Both the position numbers and the translations under genes were made by a program. The notes beneath the pieces were generated by a model, which made no database searches, was not told where the DNA came from, and was given only the letters and a program-made list of their open reading frames with translations. This document shows positions 15,765-24,977 of a stretch of 64,000 nt of DNA, one piece after another (the first letter of the stretch is position 1; each line of letters opens with the position of its first letter). Source of the stretch: an uncultured Oscillospiraceae bacterium (lineage in GTDB: Bacteria > Bacillota > Clostridia > Oscillospirales > Ruminococcaceae); contig CABUEI010000006.1 of the NCBI GenBank assembly GCA_902490585.1, positions 1 to 64,000 on the forward strand. The letters run 5' to 3'.

Positions 15765-15953
15765 ATGTATCTTGAAGTAAAAGACGTAAAAAAGAGCTAC
15801 GGCTCAGACGCAGGCTACACACAGGTATTGAAGGGTGTGACCACAAGCGTTGAAAAGGGAGAAATGTGCGTAATACAGGGAACGAGCGGTTCGGGCAAAT
15901 CGACGCTCCTTAACTGCATAGGCGGTCTTGACATTATGGACAGCGGCTCTTGA
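15765..15953 (+). pseudogene. ABC transporter ATP-binding protein, truncated by deletion
   Basis: The first 62 codons of an MacB/LolD-type ATPase: MYLEVKDVKKSYGS, then the Walker A region GTSGSGKSTLLNCIGGLD. The frame ends at a TGA (15951-15953) just after IMDSGS, so the signature motif, Walker B and H-loop are missing (normal length is about 220-250 residues). Directly after the break the sequence continues as the middle of the partner permease in another frame. The ATG at 15765 has GGGAGG 8 bases upstream, so the fragment could still be translated, but it cannot hydrolyse ATP normally. Confidence 0.88.
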
Positions 15954-17916
15954 CAAGGGCCTTGGCGAATTGTCGGGCGGCGCTTCTTCGCTGAACAGCG
16001 CAATAGCAGGAGCAGATTCCGCAGGACTTATCCCCCCTACCATGAACGCTCTTGTAAGCGGTGCGGACAGCCTTGCCTCAGGACTTAAAAGTGCCAAAAG
16101 CGGCTCGTCTGAGCTTGTATCGGGCATAAGCAGTGCAAATAGAGGAGCAGAGCAGTTATCGACAGGCGCAAACGATGCGGTAAACGGAGCAAAGGAACTT
16201 GCAGACGGTGCAAAGGACGCAAAGGACGGTGCTAAAGAGCTTGCAGACGGAGCAAAAGACGCAAAGGACGGAGCGGGCGAACTTGCAGACGGAATACATG
16301 AGCTTAAAAGCAATATCGGAAAACTGCTCGATGCGGCATTTGACCTTGATTTAACCAACCTCACATCATTTGTGAAGAGAGCGGATAACGTGCGTATCGC
16401 AGGTGCGGCAGGCGACGTTATAATGAACAAATACGGCGGACTTGCGGCTTGCGTAATACTTATGGCACTGTTTGCCTATGTAATATCCGTATTCGTTGTT
16501 CATCAGATAAACAGAGAGAGCAGTGTAATAGGTGCATTGTACGCTCTCGGCGTAACAAAGGGTGCGCTTATAAGACACTACATAACGCTCCCCACAATAA
16601 TAGCATTCATCGGCGGCGTACTCGGCTCGGCTATAGGCTTTTCCCCTATGTCGATACAGTCACAGCATGCGGACAGCTACTCGTATTTTTCGCTTCCCGA
16701 TTTTCAGACGGTTATACTGCTTTACCTTGTGATATACGCTGTTGTCATTCCTCCCGTGATAGCGGCAACAATAAATGCGCTTGTTATAAACAGACGTCTT
16801 TCCGCACCGGCGCTGTCGCTTATGAGAAACGAGCAGAACGTAAGGAATATCAGCCGTATGGAGATAAAGAGCGGCGGCTTTGTAAGAAAGTTCAGAATAC
16901 GTCAGCTTCTGCGTGAGATGAGAGCGAATATCACGGTTGCGGCTTGTATGTTCGTTTCAATGCTTATCCTTATGCTCGGACTTGACTGCTATTCAATGTG
17001 TAATAACGTAACAACAGATATGCTTGCAGGCACAACATACGAGTATATGTATACGCTTAAATATCCGACCTCAGAAGCTCCCGAGGGCAGTGAAGCGTGT
17101 TATGTCAAATCGCTCGAAAAGGAAAAGGACGGCTACACGCTTGATATTACGGTAATAGGCATAGACAGCGATAATCCGTATTATAACGTTGACGTGAAAA
17201 AGGGCAAGAGCATCGTCACAGCGTCACTTTCCGTAGCACAGAGATACGGAGTAGCCGAGGGCGACAAGTTCATTCTTACCGATGAAGCGGCTGATATGGA
17301 CTATGCTTTCACGGTTGACGGCATAAGCGATTATTCCGCAGGACTTGCCGTATTTATGGATATTGACAGTATGAGAGAACTTTTCAGACAGGACGATGAT
17401 TACTACAATATGGTGTTGTCCGACAAAGTGCTTGATATAGACGAGGGCAGAATTTACTCGGTAACGACAAAGTCGGATATTGAACGCTCGTCAAAGATAT
17501 TCAGCGAGCTTATGAGCGGAATGGTTATAACGCTTGTCGGCACATCGGCTGTAATTTTCGTAGTGGTAATGTATCTTATGATGGGCGTTATGATAGACAG
17601 AAGCTCGTTCGGAATTTCACTGCTGAAAACTTTCGGTTACAGCAGAAAGGACGTAAAGAAACTGTACCTTGACGGCAATGCGATCACGATAGCGATATCG
17701 GCTGTTATCTGCCTGCCGCTGTCAAAACTCGTTATGGATCAAATATTCCCTGCATTTGTTCCTAACATTGCGTGCGGAATAAACCTTAATTTCGAGTGGT
17801 ACTTCTATCCCGTACTGTTTATTGCGGTTATGCTGATTTATCTTCTCACAAGTACACTTCTTGTAAGAAAGCTTAACAGAATCACACCTGCCGAAGTGCT
17901 GAAAAACAGAGAGTAA
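15954..17916 (+). pseudogene. FtsX-type ABC permease lacking its N-terminus
   Basis: About 654 codons remain open in a different frame from the ATPase fragment. They begin within a long extracytoplasmic region rich in small residues with a roughly 14-residue repeat (AKELADGAKDAKDG, about 16186-16290). Next is a first FtsX transmembrane domain (ACVILMALFAYVISVFVV, about 16450-16830), an extracytoplasmic domain, and a second FtsX domain ending TPAEVLKNRE. The N-terminal signal/first membrane helix and start codon are gone, so it should be non-functional unless rescued by an internal start. The fused junction at about 15950 indicates a single internal deletion spanning the two genes. Confidence 0.85.
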
Positions 17917-17934
17917 GAGAATAAAACAGAATAA

Positions 17935-17971
17935 AAAATCGCTCCCGACCACATCAGCCGGGAGCGATTTT
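17935..17971. terminator. Bidirectional terminator
   Basis: AAAATCGCTCCCG/CGGGAGCGATTTT, a 13-bp stem between the convergent permease remnant (plus) and the flavodiiron gene (minus). Confidence 0.85.
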
Positions 17972-17986
17972 CAGTATTCGATTTAT

Positions 17987-19135
17987 TTATGCCAACTCTT
18001 CCGCCAGCTCATCAATCTGTGCCACGCTTGCATCATTCAGCGCACAGGTAATCTTGACCGTCTTGTCAAGGATATTAAGTTCCTTCGACTTTTCAAACAT
18101 ACCTGCCATGACCTTAGCCGCCATAGGTGCCCATGCGCCGTTTTCAATGAAAGCGACGGTTCTCTTCTGGTAGTTTCTTTCGGTAAGTCCTTCAATGAAT
18201 GTTCTCATAAACGGGAATACATCTGCGTTGTAGGTAGGTGTTGCAAGTACAAGCTTGCTGTAAGCAAATGCATCCGAAATTGCCTTTGACATATCACATC
18301 TTGCAAGGTCGGTGATTATTACATCAACACCCTTGGCTTTCAACTTGTCGTATAAAAGTTCTGCGGCTTTCTTTGTGTTGCCGTAGATTGAAGCGTAGGC
18401 AATCATTACGCCGTCCTTTTCGGGTGTGTAGGACGACCATTTGTTATATAAGTCAAGATAATATCCGAGGTTTTCACTCAGCACAGGACCGTGTAATGCA
18501 CAGATCTTTTCAATGTCGAGCGTAGCGGCTTTCTTGAGAAGTGCCTGAACCTGTGCACCGTACTTTCCGACAATGCCGATATAATATCTGCGGGCTTCAT
18601 CCGCCCACGGCTCGTCTGTGTCGGGTGTGCCGAACTTGCCGAATGCGTCAGCGGCAAACAGTATCTTGTCCTTTGAATCGTATGTTACCATAACCTCGGG
18701 CCAGTGTACCATGGGAGCGAATACAAAGGTCAGTGTGTGACTGCCGAGCGTCAGCGTATCTCCCTCTTTTACAGTGAGTGTGTTCGTAAGGTTAAGCTCC
18801 GGGAAAAATCCCTTGATCATTACAAAGGTCTTTGCATTGCCGACTACCGTTGTGTCGGGGTAGAGCTTTAAAAATTCGGCAATGCTTGCTGAGTGATCAG
18901 GTTCCATGTGCTGAACTACAAGATAATCGGGCTTTCTGTCGCCGAGTACCGCTTTGATTTTTTCAAGCCATATAGCCGAGAAGTTTATATCAACGGTATC
19001 CATTACCGCTGTCTTTTCGTCAAGGATAACATAAGAGTTGTACGAAATGCCGTTCGGCACCTTGTACTGACCTTCAAAAAGGTCGATCGCACTGTCGTTA
19101 ACACCGACATATTTTACATCTTCTGAGATAAACAT
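17987..19135 (-). CDS. fprA: Flavodiiron protein (FprA family A-type flavoprotein)
   Basis: A 382-residue protein: an N-terminal metallo-beta-lactamase-like diiron domain with QHMEPDHSAS (about 80-90) and the later ligand strands FAADAFG and ALHGPVLS, then a flavodoxin domain from about residue 255 (YASIYGNTKKAAE, FMN phosphate loop). It reduces O2 (and/or NO) to water as part of oxygen defence in anaerobes. Promoter on the minus strand: TTGATT (19198-19203), 17-base spacer, TAAAAT (19175-19180). It appears monocistronic, bounded by a strong terminator. Confidence 0.93.
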   Translation of the reverse strand: MFISEDVKYVGVNDSAIDLFEGQYKVPNGISYNSYVILDEKTAVMDTVDINFSAIWLEKIKAVLGDRKPDYLVVQHMEPDHSASIAEFLKLYPDTTVVGNAKTFVMIKGFFPELNLTNTLTVKEGDTLTLGSHTLTFVFAPMVHWPEVMVTYDSKDKILFAADAFGKFGTPDTDEPWADEARRYYIGIVGKYGAQVQALLKKAATLDIEKICALHGPVLSENLGYYLDLYNKWSSYTPEKDGVMIAYASIYGNTKKAAELLYDKLKAKGVDVIITDLARCDMSKAISDAFAYSKLVLATPTYNADVFPFMRTFIEGLTERNYQKRTVAFIENGAWAPMAAKVMAGMFEKSKELNILDKTVKITCALNDASVAQIDELAEELA

Positions 19136-19240
19136 TAAGAAATTCTCCCTTCTTCTGCTAAAAAATCTATTGATATTTTAGCACATTTAAAATAAAAAAT
19201 CAATATCTGAAATCAAATAAATTCGCATTTTAAAAAGAAA

Positions 19241-20074
19241 TCAGTATTTGTTATCATTATTTTTCCGCTTTTCTTCAATAGTCCGTCTGCGCTCATCTAT
19301 GTGCTCTTTGATAAATTCGTTTCTTTCACTTGCTTTGTCGGAAAGTTCATCGTATTTATCTACTACATTATCGCTTATCCGTACAAAGTTTTCTGTAAGC
19401 TTTTCCTTTACGGCGTCTATTTTTGACATTTCCTCGCTGTTGTCGGTCATTACGGGTACGCTCTGCGTTTCATCGGTATGACGTAAAAGCATTACAACTC
19501 CCATTACAAGTGTAGTAAGATAGACAACCACTCCCGAGAATGTGCTGACCATAAGCTTCTGATTTTCCGTGAGCCACGTTATATATACCGACAGCGAGCG
19601 GATAAGGGTTACAGCCGATACTCCTGCGTCGGCAAGAGAAATATTCCTTATCGCACTGAGAAGAGGTGAGCGGTGTTTCTGCACTTTTACAAGATTGACA
19701 ATAGCACGGACAAGCTTTATCACCGTGTACACGGCGATACTTGCAATAACCAGCTTTGCATACTGCCGTGTCGTGTTGTGGATCATGCTGTACAGCTCAA
19801 TCAGCATAAGCACTACGCTCATTACAATGAACATCATGCCCGTAAAACGCATCACATAAACTTCCGATACGACCCTGATACCCTTGTCCTGCTTTTTCTC
19901 GTATGATACCGTCATATATCGCATTACGGCAAGCAGACCGTAATACACGCACAGTATCATAAACCATACCGAGCCGTAGAACAGACCGAGAACGCCGTTA
20001 TATGCGGCATACGCAACGTTCAGCGTCAGTGAGCCTGCTGTGTAGACTACTATCCGGAAACGCTTGCTTTGCAT
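19241..20074 (-). CDS. Uncharacterised multi-pass membrane protein
   Basis: A 277-residue protein with about six hydrophobic segments (residues 10-210) followed by a highly charged, probably coiled C-terminal tail (RISDNVVDKYDELSDKASER onward). I do not recognise the family. The ATG at 20074 has no ribosome site. An in-frame CTG 15 codons upstream (20119) sits 8 bases after GGGAGG, so initiation there would add a basic LKNHRHRLKEFIRLF segment. It lies alone between the flavodiiron gene and the TtcA-like gene, both also on the minus strand. Confidence 0.6.
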   Translation of the reverse strand: MQSKRFRIVVYTAGSLTLNVAYAAYNGVLGLFYGSVWFMILCVYYGLLAVMRYMTVSYEKKQDKGIRVVSEVYVMRFTGMMFIVMSVVLMLIELYSMIHNTTRQYAKLVIASIAVYTVIKLVRAIVNLVKVQKHRSPLLSAIRNISLADAGVSAVTLIRSLSVYITWLTENQKLMVSTFSGVVVYLTTLVMGVVMLLRHTDETQSVPVMTDNSEEMSKIDAVKEKLTENFVRISDNVVDKYDELSDKASERNEFIKEHIDERRRTIEEKRKNNDNKY

Positions 20075-20148
20075 GAACAGGCGGATAAATTCTTTGAGCC
20101 TGTGTCTGTGATTTTTCAGTTTATCCGCCTCCCGACTTTAAATTTAAT

Positions 20149-20175
20149 GCCGTCACAATTTATAACCGTGACGGC
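20149..20175. terminator. Terminator-like hairpin after the TtcA-like gene
   Basis: GCCGTCAC/GTGACGGC, an 8-bp stem between the TtcA-like gene and the membrane protein gene. The U-tract is poor, so attenuation rather than full termination is possible. Confidence 0.4.
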
Positions 20176-20239
20176 ATAGCTTGCTATTATATTTTACCTT
20201 ATCCGTACAGAAAATGCAACAGTGTCACATCATTCATTA

Positions 20240-21367
20240 TCATTCATCATAGCTGTCAAGGAAGTGGTGTTTTTCTCCGCCTTTTTTCCACGCTATGACC
20301 GTATCAATGTTGACATTCTCAACGCTCTTGAATATGTGTTTTTCAACCTCGGGGTTTGTTTCTTTCAGCTTTGCGATAAGCTGTTTTATCTCGACACGCT
20401 TTGAACGTGTTTCTTCGTTGTTGCAGGTCGTGCAGGTGTCGGTGAACTTGCAGGCACACTGGATAAAGTGCAGACCGTTATAATCTCTCCATGCCTTTAT
20501 GTCGTCCTCACGCACAAGGTACAGCGGACGTATAAGCTCCATGCCCTCAAAGTTGGTGCTGTGGAGTTTCGGCATCATTGTCTGTATCTGAGCACCGTAC
20601 AGCATACCCATGAGTATCGTTTCGATTACATCGTCATAGTGATGACCTAGGGCGATTTTGTTACAGCCGAGGCTCTTTGCATAGTTGTAGAGGTGACCTC
20701 TCCTCATTCTTGCACACAGATAGCAGGGGGATTTTTCAACGTTGTAGACCGAATCAAAAATATCCGACTCGAATATCTCTATCGGTATTTTAAGCTTGCG
20801 TGCATTTTCTTCGATAACGTTCCTGTTTGCTATGCTGTAGCCGGGGTCCATTACAATGAACTTTACCTCAAACGGAAAATCACTGTGGCGGTGAAGCTCC
20901 TGGAACAGCTTAGCCATAAGCATAGAATCCTTACCGCCCGAAATACATACGGCGATACGGTCGTTTTCTTTTACAAGCTCATATTGCTTTACTGCCTTTG
21001 TGAATGCCGCCCATATCTTTTTGCGGAACTTCTTCTGAAGGCTCTGCTCGACACGCCTTGAAACCTCGTCTGCCTGCTCCTTTTGCATAAGTGCCAGAAG
21101 CCATGCGGCGTATCCGCCCGAAAGCGAGCAGGCGTCATAGCCCATTTCAGATAATCTTTCGGCAGTATCAACGCTGAACTGACCTCTTGCACAACAGACA
21201 ACCAGCTTTTTCGACTTGTCCTCAGGCGGTGTGGATAAAAGCTCGTCTGCCGAAACCGACACAGCGCCTTCCATAATGCCGTACATTTTTTCGGTTTCAC
21301 TGCGTGTATCGTATAAAATATAGCTGTCGGGTGAGAGCTTTTCAAGCTCGTTTACGGTTATTTCCAA
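20240..21367 (-). CDS. Rhodanese-TtcA fusion, tRNA 2-thiolation-type PP-loop enzyme
   Basis: A 375-residue two-domain protein. Residues 1-95 form a rhodanese domain with the active-site loop CARGQFS (Cys about 59). Residues about 120-340 form a TtcA-like N-type PP-loop ATPase with SGGKDS (about 143-148), CYLCARMRRG, GHHYDDVIET and C-terminal CACK...CTTCN cysteines, which can carry an Fe-S cluster. TtcA makes 2-thiocytidine-32 in tRNA. A fused persulfide carrier would deliver sulfur in cis. It is encoded 17 bp downstream of azlD. The exact thiolated base is inferred from the family. Confidence 0.85.
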   Translation of the reverse strand: MEITVNELEKLSPDSYILYDTRSETEKMYGIMEGAVSVSADELLSTPPEDKSKKLVVCCARGQFSVDTAERLSEMGYDACSLSGGYAAWLLALMQKEQADEVSRRVEQSLQKKFRKKIWAAFTKAVKQYELVKENDRIAVCISGGKDSMLMAKLFQELHRHSDFPFEVKFIVMDPGYSIANRNVIEENARKLKIPIEIFESDIFDSVYNVEKSPCYLCARMRRGHLYNYAKSLGCNKIALGHHYDDVIETILMGMLYGAQIQTMMPKLHSTNFEGMELIRPLYLVREDDIKAWRDYNGLHFIQCACKFTDTCTTCNNEETRSKRVEIKQLIAKLKETNPEVEKHIFKSVENVNIDTVIAWKKGGEKHHFLDSYDE

Positions 21368-21383
21368 AGCTTGTTTCCTTTCT

Positions 21384-21743
21384 TTACGCTACAGTCAGCA
21401 CATGGCTGAATAAGTACAGCAGTCCCATATATGACAGCGTACCTGCCGCCATGCTTACAAAAGTGTTGTGCCAGAGCTTGTAACTTCCGCCCGTGATAAG
21501 TACTGCGAGAAGTCTCGGTATACCGACGCCGAACATATTGTCGCCTATGTCTTTAAGGCAGTAGATTATAAGTATCGACATTATCATAGCCGGGAGTGAC
21601 TTTTCTATACGCTCGAGCCACTTAGGCATTTTTCTGTCGCCATGGAAAATTATAAACGGCAACGCACGCAGTGAGAATGTGATAACCGCACTTATAACTA
21701 TTGCGATCACCATCTGTAAAGGAGTCATTGAAGTTGATGTCAT
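21384..21743 (-). CDS. azlD: AzlD family branched-chain amino acid exporter subunit
   Basis: A 119-residue protein with four hydrophobic segments and the AzlD pattern ALPFIIFHGDRKMPKWLERI. With AzlC it forms a two-part exporter for branched-chain amino acids or related compounds. It overlaps the azlC stop codon by 4 bp, so the two are translationally coupled. Confidence 0.88.
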   Translation of the reverse strand: MTSTSMTPLQMVIAIVISAVITFSLRALPFIIFHGDRKMPKWLERIEKSLPAMIMSILIIYCLKDIGDNMFGVGIPRLLAVLITGGSYKLWHNTFVSMAAGTLSYMGLLYLFSHVLTVA

Positions 21744-22552
21744 ATCTTCTGTTCCTCCTTTTCATCACGGATAATATCTTCGGGAGAAGTAACGACTTCT
21801 ATCTTCTTGCCGTCGGTTTTGTTTTCTTCGTTTTCGCCCTCTGCGTCACTATCTCTTTTACCTTTCTTTTTGCCGAAATTCGTATTTGTTATCAGCAGTA
21901 AAAGTGCGGTGGATAACAGCAGGGCAGGTAGCATAAAGCTGTTCTGACCGAATATCAGCAGACACAGCACGCCGACACCAAGACCGATAAGTGCAGGGGA
22001 GTGCTTGTCCGCCTGTTCCCACTTGTCGATGAAGATAATTACGAACAGCGCCGTCATACAGAAGTCAACGCCTTCAAGCTGGAACGGTAACAGCTGTCCG
22101 ATAACGCTGCCGAGTACCGAGAAGAAAGTCCAGTAAAAATGACTGAAAAGCGCAACACCGAACATGGTGCTGTGCTTGTCGTCCTCCGGCATATAGTCGA
22201 GCGTTGTATTTACCGCATAAGTTTCATCGGTCATCGAATGTATCATGTACAGCTTACGCTTTCCCATTGCACTAAAATCTTTCAGAAATGTAAGACTGTA
22301 GAAGCTCTGCCTGCTGTTGACAAGCAGAACAGTGAGCGCCACTGTAAGTAGTGACGCTCCGCTGCTGAAAAATGTTATAAGTAAGAACTGGCAGGTTCCC
22401 GAGTAGAGAAACAGACATGAAAACAATGAGTAGTACCACTGGTACCCTGCCTCTGCCATCATCATTCCGTATGCCATACCTAAGAACAGATAACTGCACA
22501 GTACAGGCAGACTCTTGATGAAAGAGTGCCTGATAAGTTGCTTTTTAGTCAT
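21740..22552 (-). CDS. azlC: AzlC family branched-chain amino acid exporter subunit
   Basis: A 270-residue protein of the AzlC family: KSLPVLCSYLFLGMAYGMMM near the N-terminus and NSRQSFYSLTFLKDF in the core. The start at 22552 lies 5 bp after the SGNH hydrolase stop; a longer upstream frame runs through that gene and is unlikely. The last about 45 residues are a charged cytoplasmic tail (GKKKGKRDSDAEGENEENK and on) not usual for AzlC. Confidence 0.88.
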   Translation of the reverse strand: MTKKQLIRHSFIKSLPVLCSYLFLGMAYGMMMAEAGYQWYYSLFSCLFLYSGTCQFLLITFFSSGASLLTVALTVLLVNSRQSFYSLTFLKDFSAMGKRKLYMIHSMTDETYAVNTTLDYMPEDDKHSTMFGVALFSHFYWTFFSVLGSVIGQLLPFQLEGVDFCMTALFVIIFIDKWEQADKHSPALIGLGVGVLCLLIFGQNSFMLPALLLSTALLLLITNTNFGKKKGKRDSDAEGENEENKTDGKKIEVVTSPEDIIRDEKEEQKI

Positions 22553-22556
22553 TTGG

Positions 22557-23195
22557 TTATGAAGCCGCCCTTCCGTAAATACTGAGTATCTTGTCCTCGA
22601 CTGCACGGGCAAGTGCATTGTGTCCGTTTTCGTCAAGGTGTTCGCAGTCTATCCTGCTGGGTTTTGCATGGTCGGATGCGGCAAGAAGTTCTGTGCCGTG
22701 CTTTCTTGCAACCTTTGCAAAAGAGGATTTAAGATCACGGGAAATGGCGGGTGAACCTGCATCAAACTGTGGGTCGTATCTTTCCTGCCATACGTCGTCG
22801 CCGAGCTCAATAGGTGAAATGAGGAGGATACGGCAGTCGCCTGCATACTTTTTGACCTGCTCGATAAGACGCTCCGCACCGTGCGCAATCGTTTCTGCGT
22901 CAGCGTTATAAACCGGCTTGCAGTCGTTCGTTCCGAGCATTATAATGACCATATCCAGCGGAGCGTGACTTTCAAGGAATACGGGGAGCAGCTTGTCGCC
23001 GGCTCTGCCTATTCTGTCGGGATCTTCAAAGATCGTTGTTCTTCCGCAAAGTCCCTCTTCAATTATCTCATAACCGCTTTGCTCAAGGTCGTTTCTTAAA
23101 ATGCTTGTCCAGCGCACACCGTCGGCAAATCTTCTGTTTGTACCGGGGATAAGTCCCCATGTATTCGAGTCGCCGAAGCAAAGTATCCTTTTCAT
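22557..23195 (-). CDS. SGNH/GDSL family hydrolase
   Basis: A 212-residue esterase-like protein with the SGNH blocks: ILCFGDSNTWG (Ser nucleophile), VIIMLGTNDCK (Asn) and CEHLDENGH (Asp/His pair). The start at 23195 has AGGTGAG 4 bases upstream; the ATG 15 bases earlier is weaker. No signal peptide, so it acts in the cytoplasm, perhaps as an acyl-esterase. It is immediately upstream of azlC and may share its transcript. Confidence 0.88.
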   Translation of the reverse strand: MKRILCFGDSNTWGLIPGTNRRFADGVRWTSILRNDLEQSGYEIIEEGLCGRTTIFEDPDRIGRAGDKLLPVFLESHAPLDMVIIMLGTNDCKPVYNADAETIAHGAERLIEQVKKYAGDCRILLISPIELGDDVWQERYDPQFDAGSPAISRDLKSSFAKVARKHGTELLAASDHAKPSRIDCEHLDENGHNALARAVEDKILSIYGRAAS

Positions 23196-23229
23196 TGTTC
23201 TCACCTGCACTTGTTTATTCAGATAGTTA

Positions 23230-23257
23230 TTATGAGGAGCTTTTCAGCTCCTCATAA
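23230..23257. terminator. Hairpin after the amino-acid ABC operon
   Basis: TTATGAGGAGC/GCTCCTCATAA, an 11-bp perfect stem with a 6-base loop between the substrate-binding protein gene and the SGNH gene. The T-rich side lies on the plus strand, so termination of the minus-strand operon may be partial. Confidence 0.5.
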
Positions 23258-23282
23258 ACTGTATTTATATATTTTTTTATTC

Positions 23283-24173
23283 TCAGCTCTTCTTTACTTC
23301 GCCGCCCTCAACTACGAGTGTTTCCTTGTAGTCTGCACCGTATGTGCTTGCGAGAGTTGCGTCATAGTCAGCGTGGAAGAAGTTTTCCTTGCCGAGAGTC
23401 TTGATTTCGTCATTGATCCAGTTAAGGAGTGTTTCGTTACCCTTTGAAACTGCGGGAGCGATCGTATCCTGGCTGCCGAGTGAGTCGATACCTACTGTGT
23501 AACCTGCATTCTGCTTAGCGAAAGCGAGAACCTCTGTGTTGTCGTTAGCCCATGCAACACCGTTGCCGTTTTCGATAGCGCTCTTTGCTGTAGCATAAGA
23601 ATCATACTTCTGGAGCTTGATGTCGGGGTAGTTCTTTGTGAGGTAAAGTTCAGCTGTTGTACCTGAGATAACTATCATCTTGTCCTCAGCCTTCCAGTTG
23701 TCGAGTGATGTGATAACGTTGCTGTCGGGAGATACAACACCGAGTGCTACGTTCATGTAAGGCAGTGCAAAGTCAACCTTTTCAGCTCTCTCGTCTGTTA
23801 CCGTGAAGTTAGCGAGGATAATATCAACCTTGCCTGTTTCAAGATATTCAACACGGTTAGCGGCCTCTGTCGAAACATAGTTTATCTCAACGCCTAAATC
23901 CTTGCCGAGTCTGTTTGCAAAATAAATGTCATAACCCTGATATTCGCCGTTCTCATCAACATAACCGAAGGGGTTCTTGTCAGAGAAAACGCCGATGTTT
24001 ATCTTACCGCTTGCCTTGATCTCGTCAAGTGTACGGTAAACCTTTGAGCCTGTGCTGTCACCGGCAGTTGCACCGCTTGTTGTGTTGTTTGAGCTGCACG
24101 CTGTGAATGATGCTACTGCTGCAGCTGCTGTAAGACCGAGTGCTATCAGTTTCTTGAAGTTTGACTTTTTCAT
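23283..24173 (-). CDS. Polar amino-acid (probably cysteine/cystine) ABC substrate-binding lipoprotein
   Basis: A 296-residue lipoprotein: signal peptide with lipobox SFTACSS (Cys about 26), then an SBP_bac_3 domain (NIGVFSDKNPFGYVDENGEY, ILANFTVTDERAEKVDFALPY). Closest in pattern to cysteine or glutamate/glutamine binding proteins. The Cys-codon leader peptide upstream of the operon is what suggests cyst(e)ine as the ligand. It ends the operon permease-permease-ATPase-binding protein. Confidence 0.82.
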   Translation of the reverse strand: MKKSNFKKLIALGLTAAAAVASFTACSSNNTTSGATAGDSTGSKVYRTLDEIKASGKINIGVFSDKNPFGYVDENGEYQGYDIYFANRLGKDLGVEINYVSTEAANRVEYLETGKVDIILANFTVTDERAEKVDFALPYMNVALGVVSPDSNVITSLDNWKAEDKMIVISGTTAELYLTKNYPDIKLQKYDSYATAKSAIENGNGVAWANDNTEVLAFAKQNAGYTVGIDSLGSQDTIAPAVSKGNETLLNWINDEIKTLGKENFFHADYDATLASTYGADYKETLVVEGGEVKKS

Positions 24174-24201
24174 TGTGATTATCTCCTTTAAATATCTCTC
24201 T

Positions 24202-24972
24202 TTATTCTGTGAGTTCTTTCTTTGCTCTTACCGAGTCGAACTCAAATGTGTTAAGGAATTGTTTTGCCCTTTCTGTCTTGGGATTATCAAAGAACTCGTC
24301 GGGCGTTGCCTCTTCAACGATCTTTCCGTTGTCGAGGAAAATTATTCTGTCTGCTATCGCTCTTGCGAACTGCATCTCGTGGGTCACTATCAGCATTGTG
24401 CGTCCCTGCTTTGCAAGGTCAAGCATAACGTCCAGTACCTCACGGACCATTTCGGGATCGAGTGCCGCAGTTACTTCGTCAAAGAGCAGTATTTCGGGGT
24501 GCATACAAAGCGCACGGACAATAGCCACACGCTGTTTCTGACCGCCGGAAAGCTCTCTGGGGTAGCTTTTAGCCTTTTCTTTAAGTCCCACTCTTTCGAG
24601 CAGTGACATTGCTTCCTGCCTTACCTCTTCCTTATCCCTTTTCTGTACCTTGCACGGTGCGAGAAGAATGTTATCAAGTACCGTCAGGTGAGGGAACAGG
24701 TCGTAGCTCTGGAATACCATTCCTATACGCTGTCTTAAAAGAGGAAGTGTCTTGCTGTTTCTTTCTATAACATCGCCGTCAAGCGTTATCTTACCGTCCT
24801 GTATCGGCTCAAGTGCGTTTATACAGCGCAGAAGAGTTGATTTTCCGCATCCACTCGGTCCTACTATTACTATGACCTCGCTCTTTTTAACGGAAAAGCT
24901 GATACCGTCAAGTATCGTATTGTCACCGAAACGCTTTACGATGTTGTCTATTGTTAATAATGCTTCTGCCAT
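24202..24972 (-). CDS. Amino-acid ABC transporter ATP-binding protein
   Basis: A 256-residue ATPase of the HisP/GlnQ type: GPSGCGKSTLLRCINALEP (Walker A), LSGGQKQRVAIVRALCM (signature), ILLFDEVTAALDPE (Walker B) and VTHEMQFAR (H-loop). The start at 24972 has GGAG 9 bases upstream; an ATG at 24987 overlapping the permease gene is the alternative. Couples ATP hydrolysis to uptake through the two adjacent permeases. Confidence 0.9.
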   Translation of the reverse strand: MAEALLTIDNIVKRFGDNTILDGISFSVKKSEVIVIVGPSGCGKSTLLRCINALEPIQDGKITLDGDVIERNSKTLPLLRQRIGMVFQSYDLFPHLTVLDNILLAPCKVQKRDKEEVRQEAMSLLERVGLKEKAKSYPRELSGGQKQRVAIVRALCMHPEILLFDEVTAALDPEMVREVLDVMLDLAKQGRTMLIVTHEMQFARAIADRIIFLDNGKIVEEATPDEFFDNPKTERAKQFLNTFEFDSVRAKKELTE

Positions 24973-24977
24973 ACGCT

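Noticed and set aside
20989..21345. Alternative long frames inside the TtcA, hydrogenase, mutL and DivIVA genes
   Set aside because: They lie opposite or out of frame with well-supported genes, lack ribosome sites and show composition typical of shadow frames.
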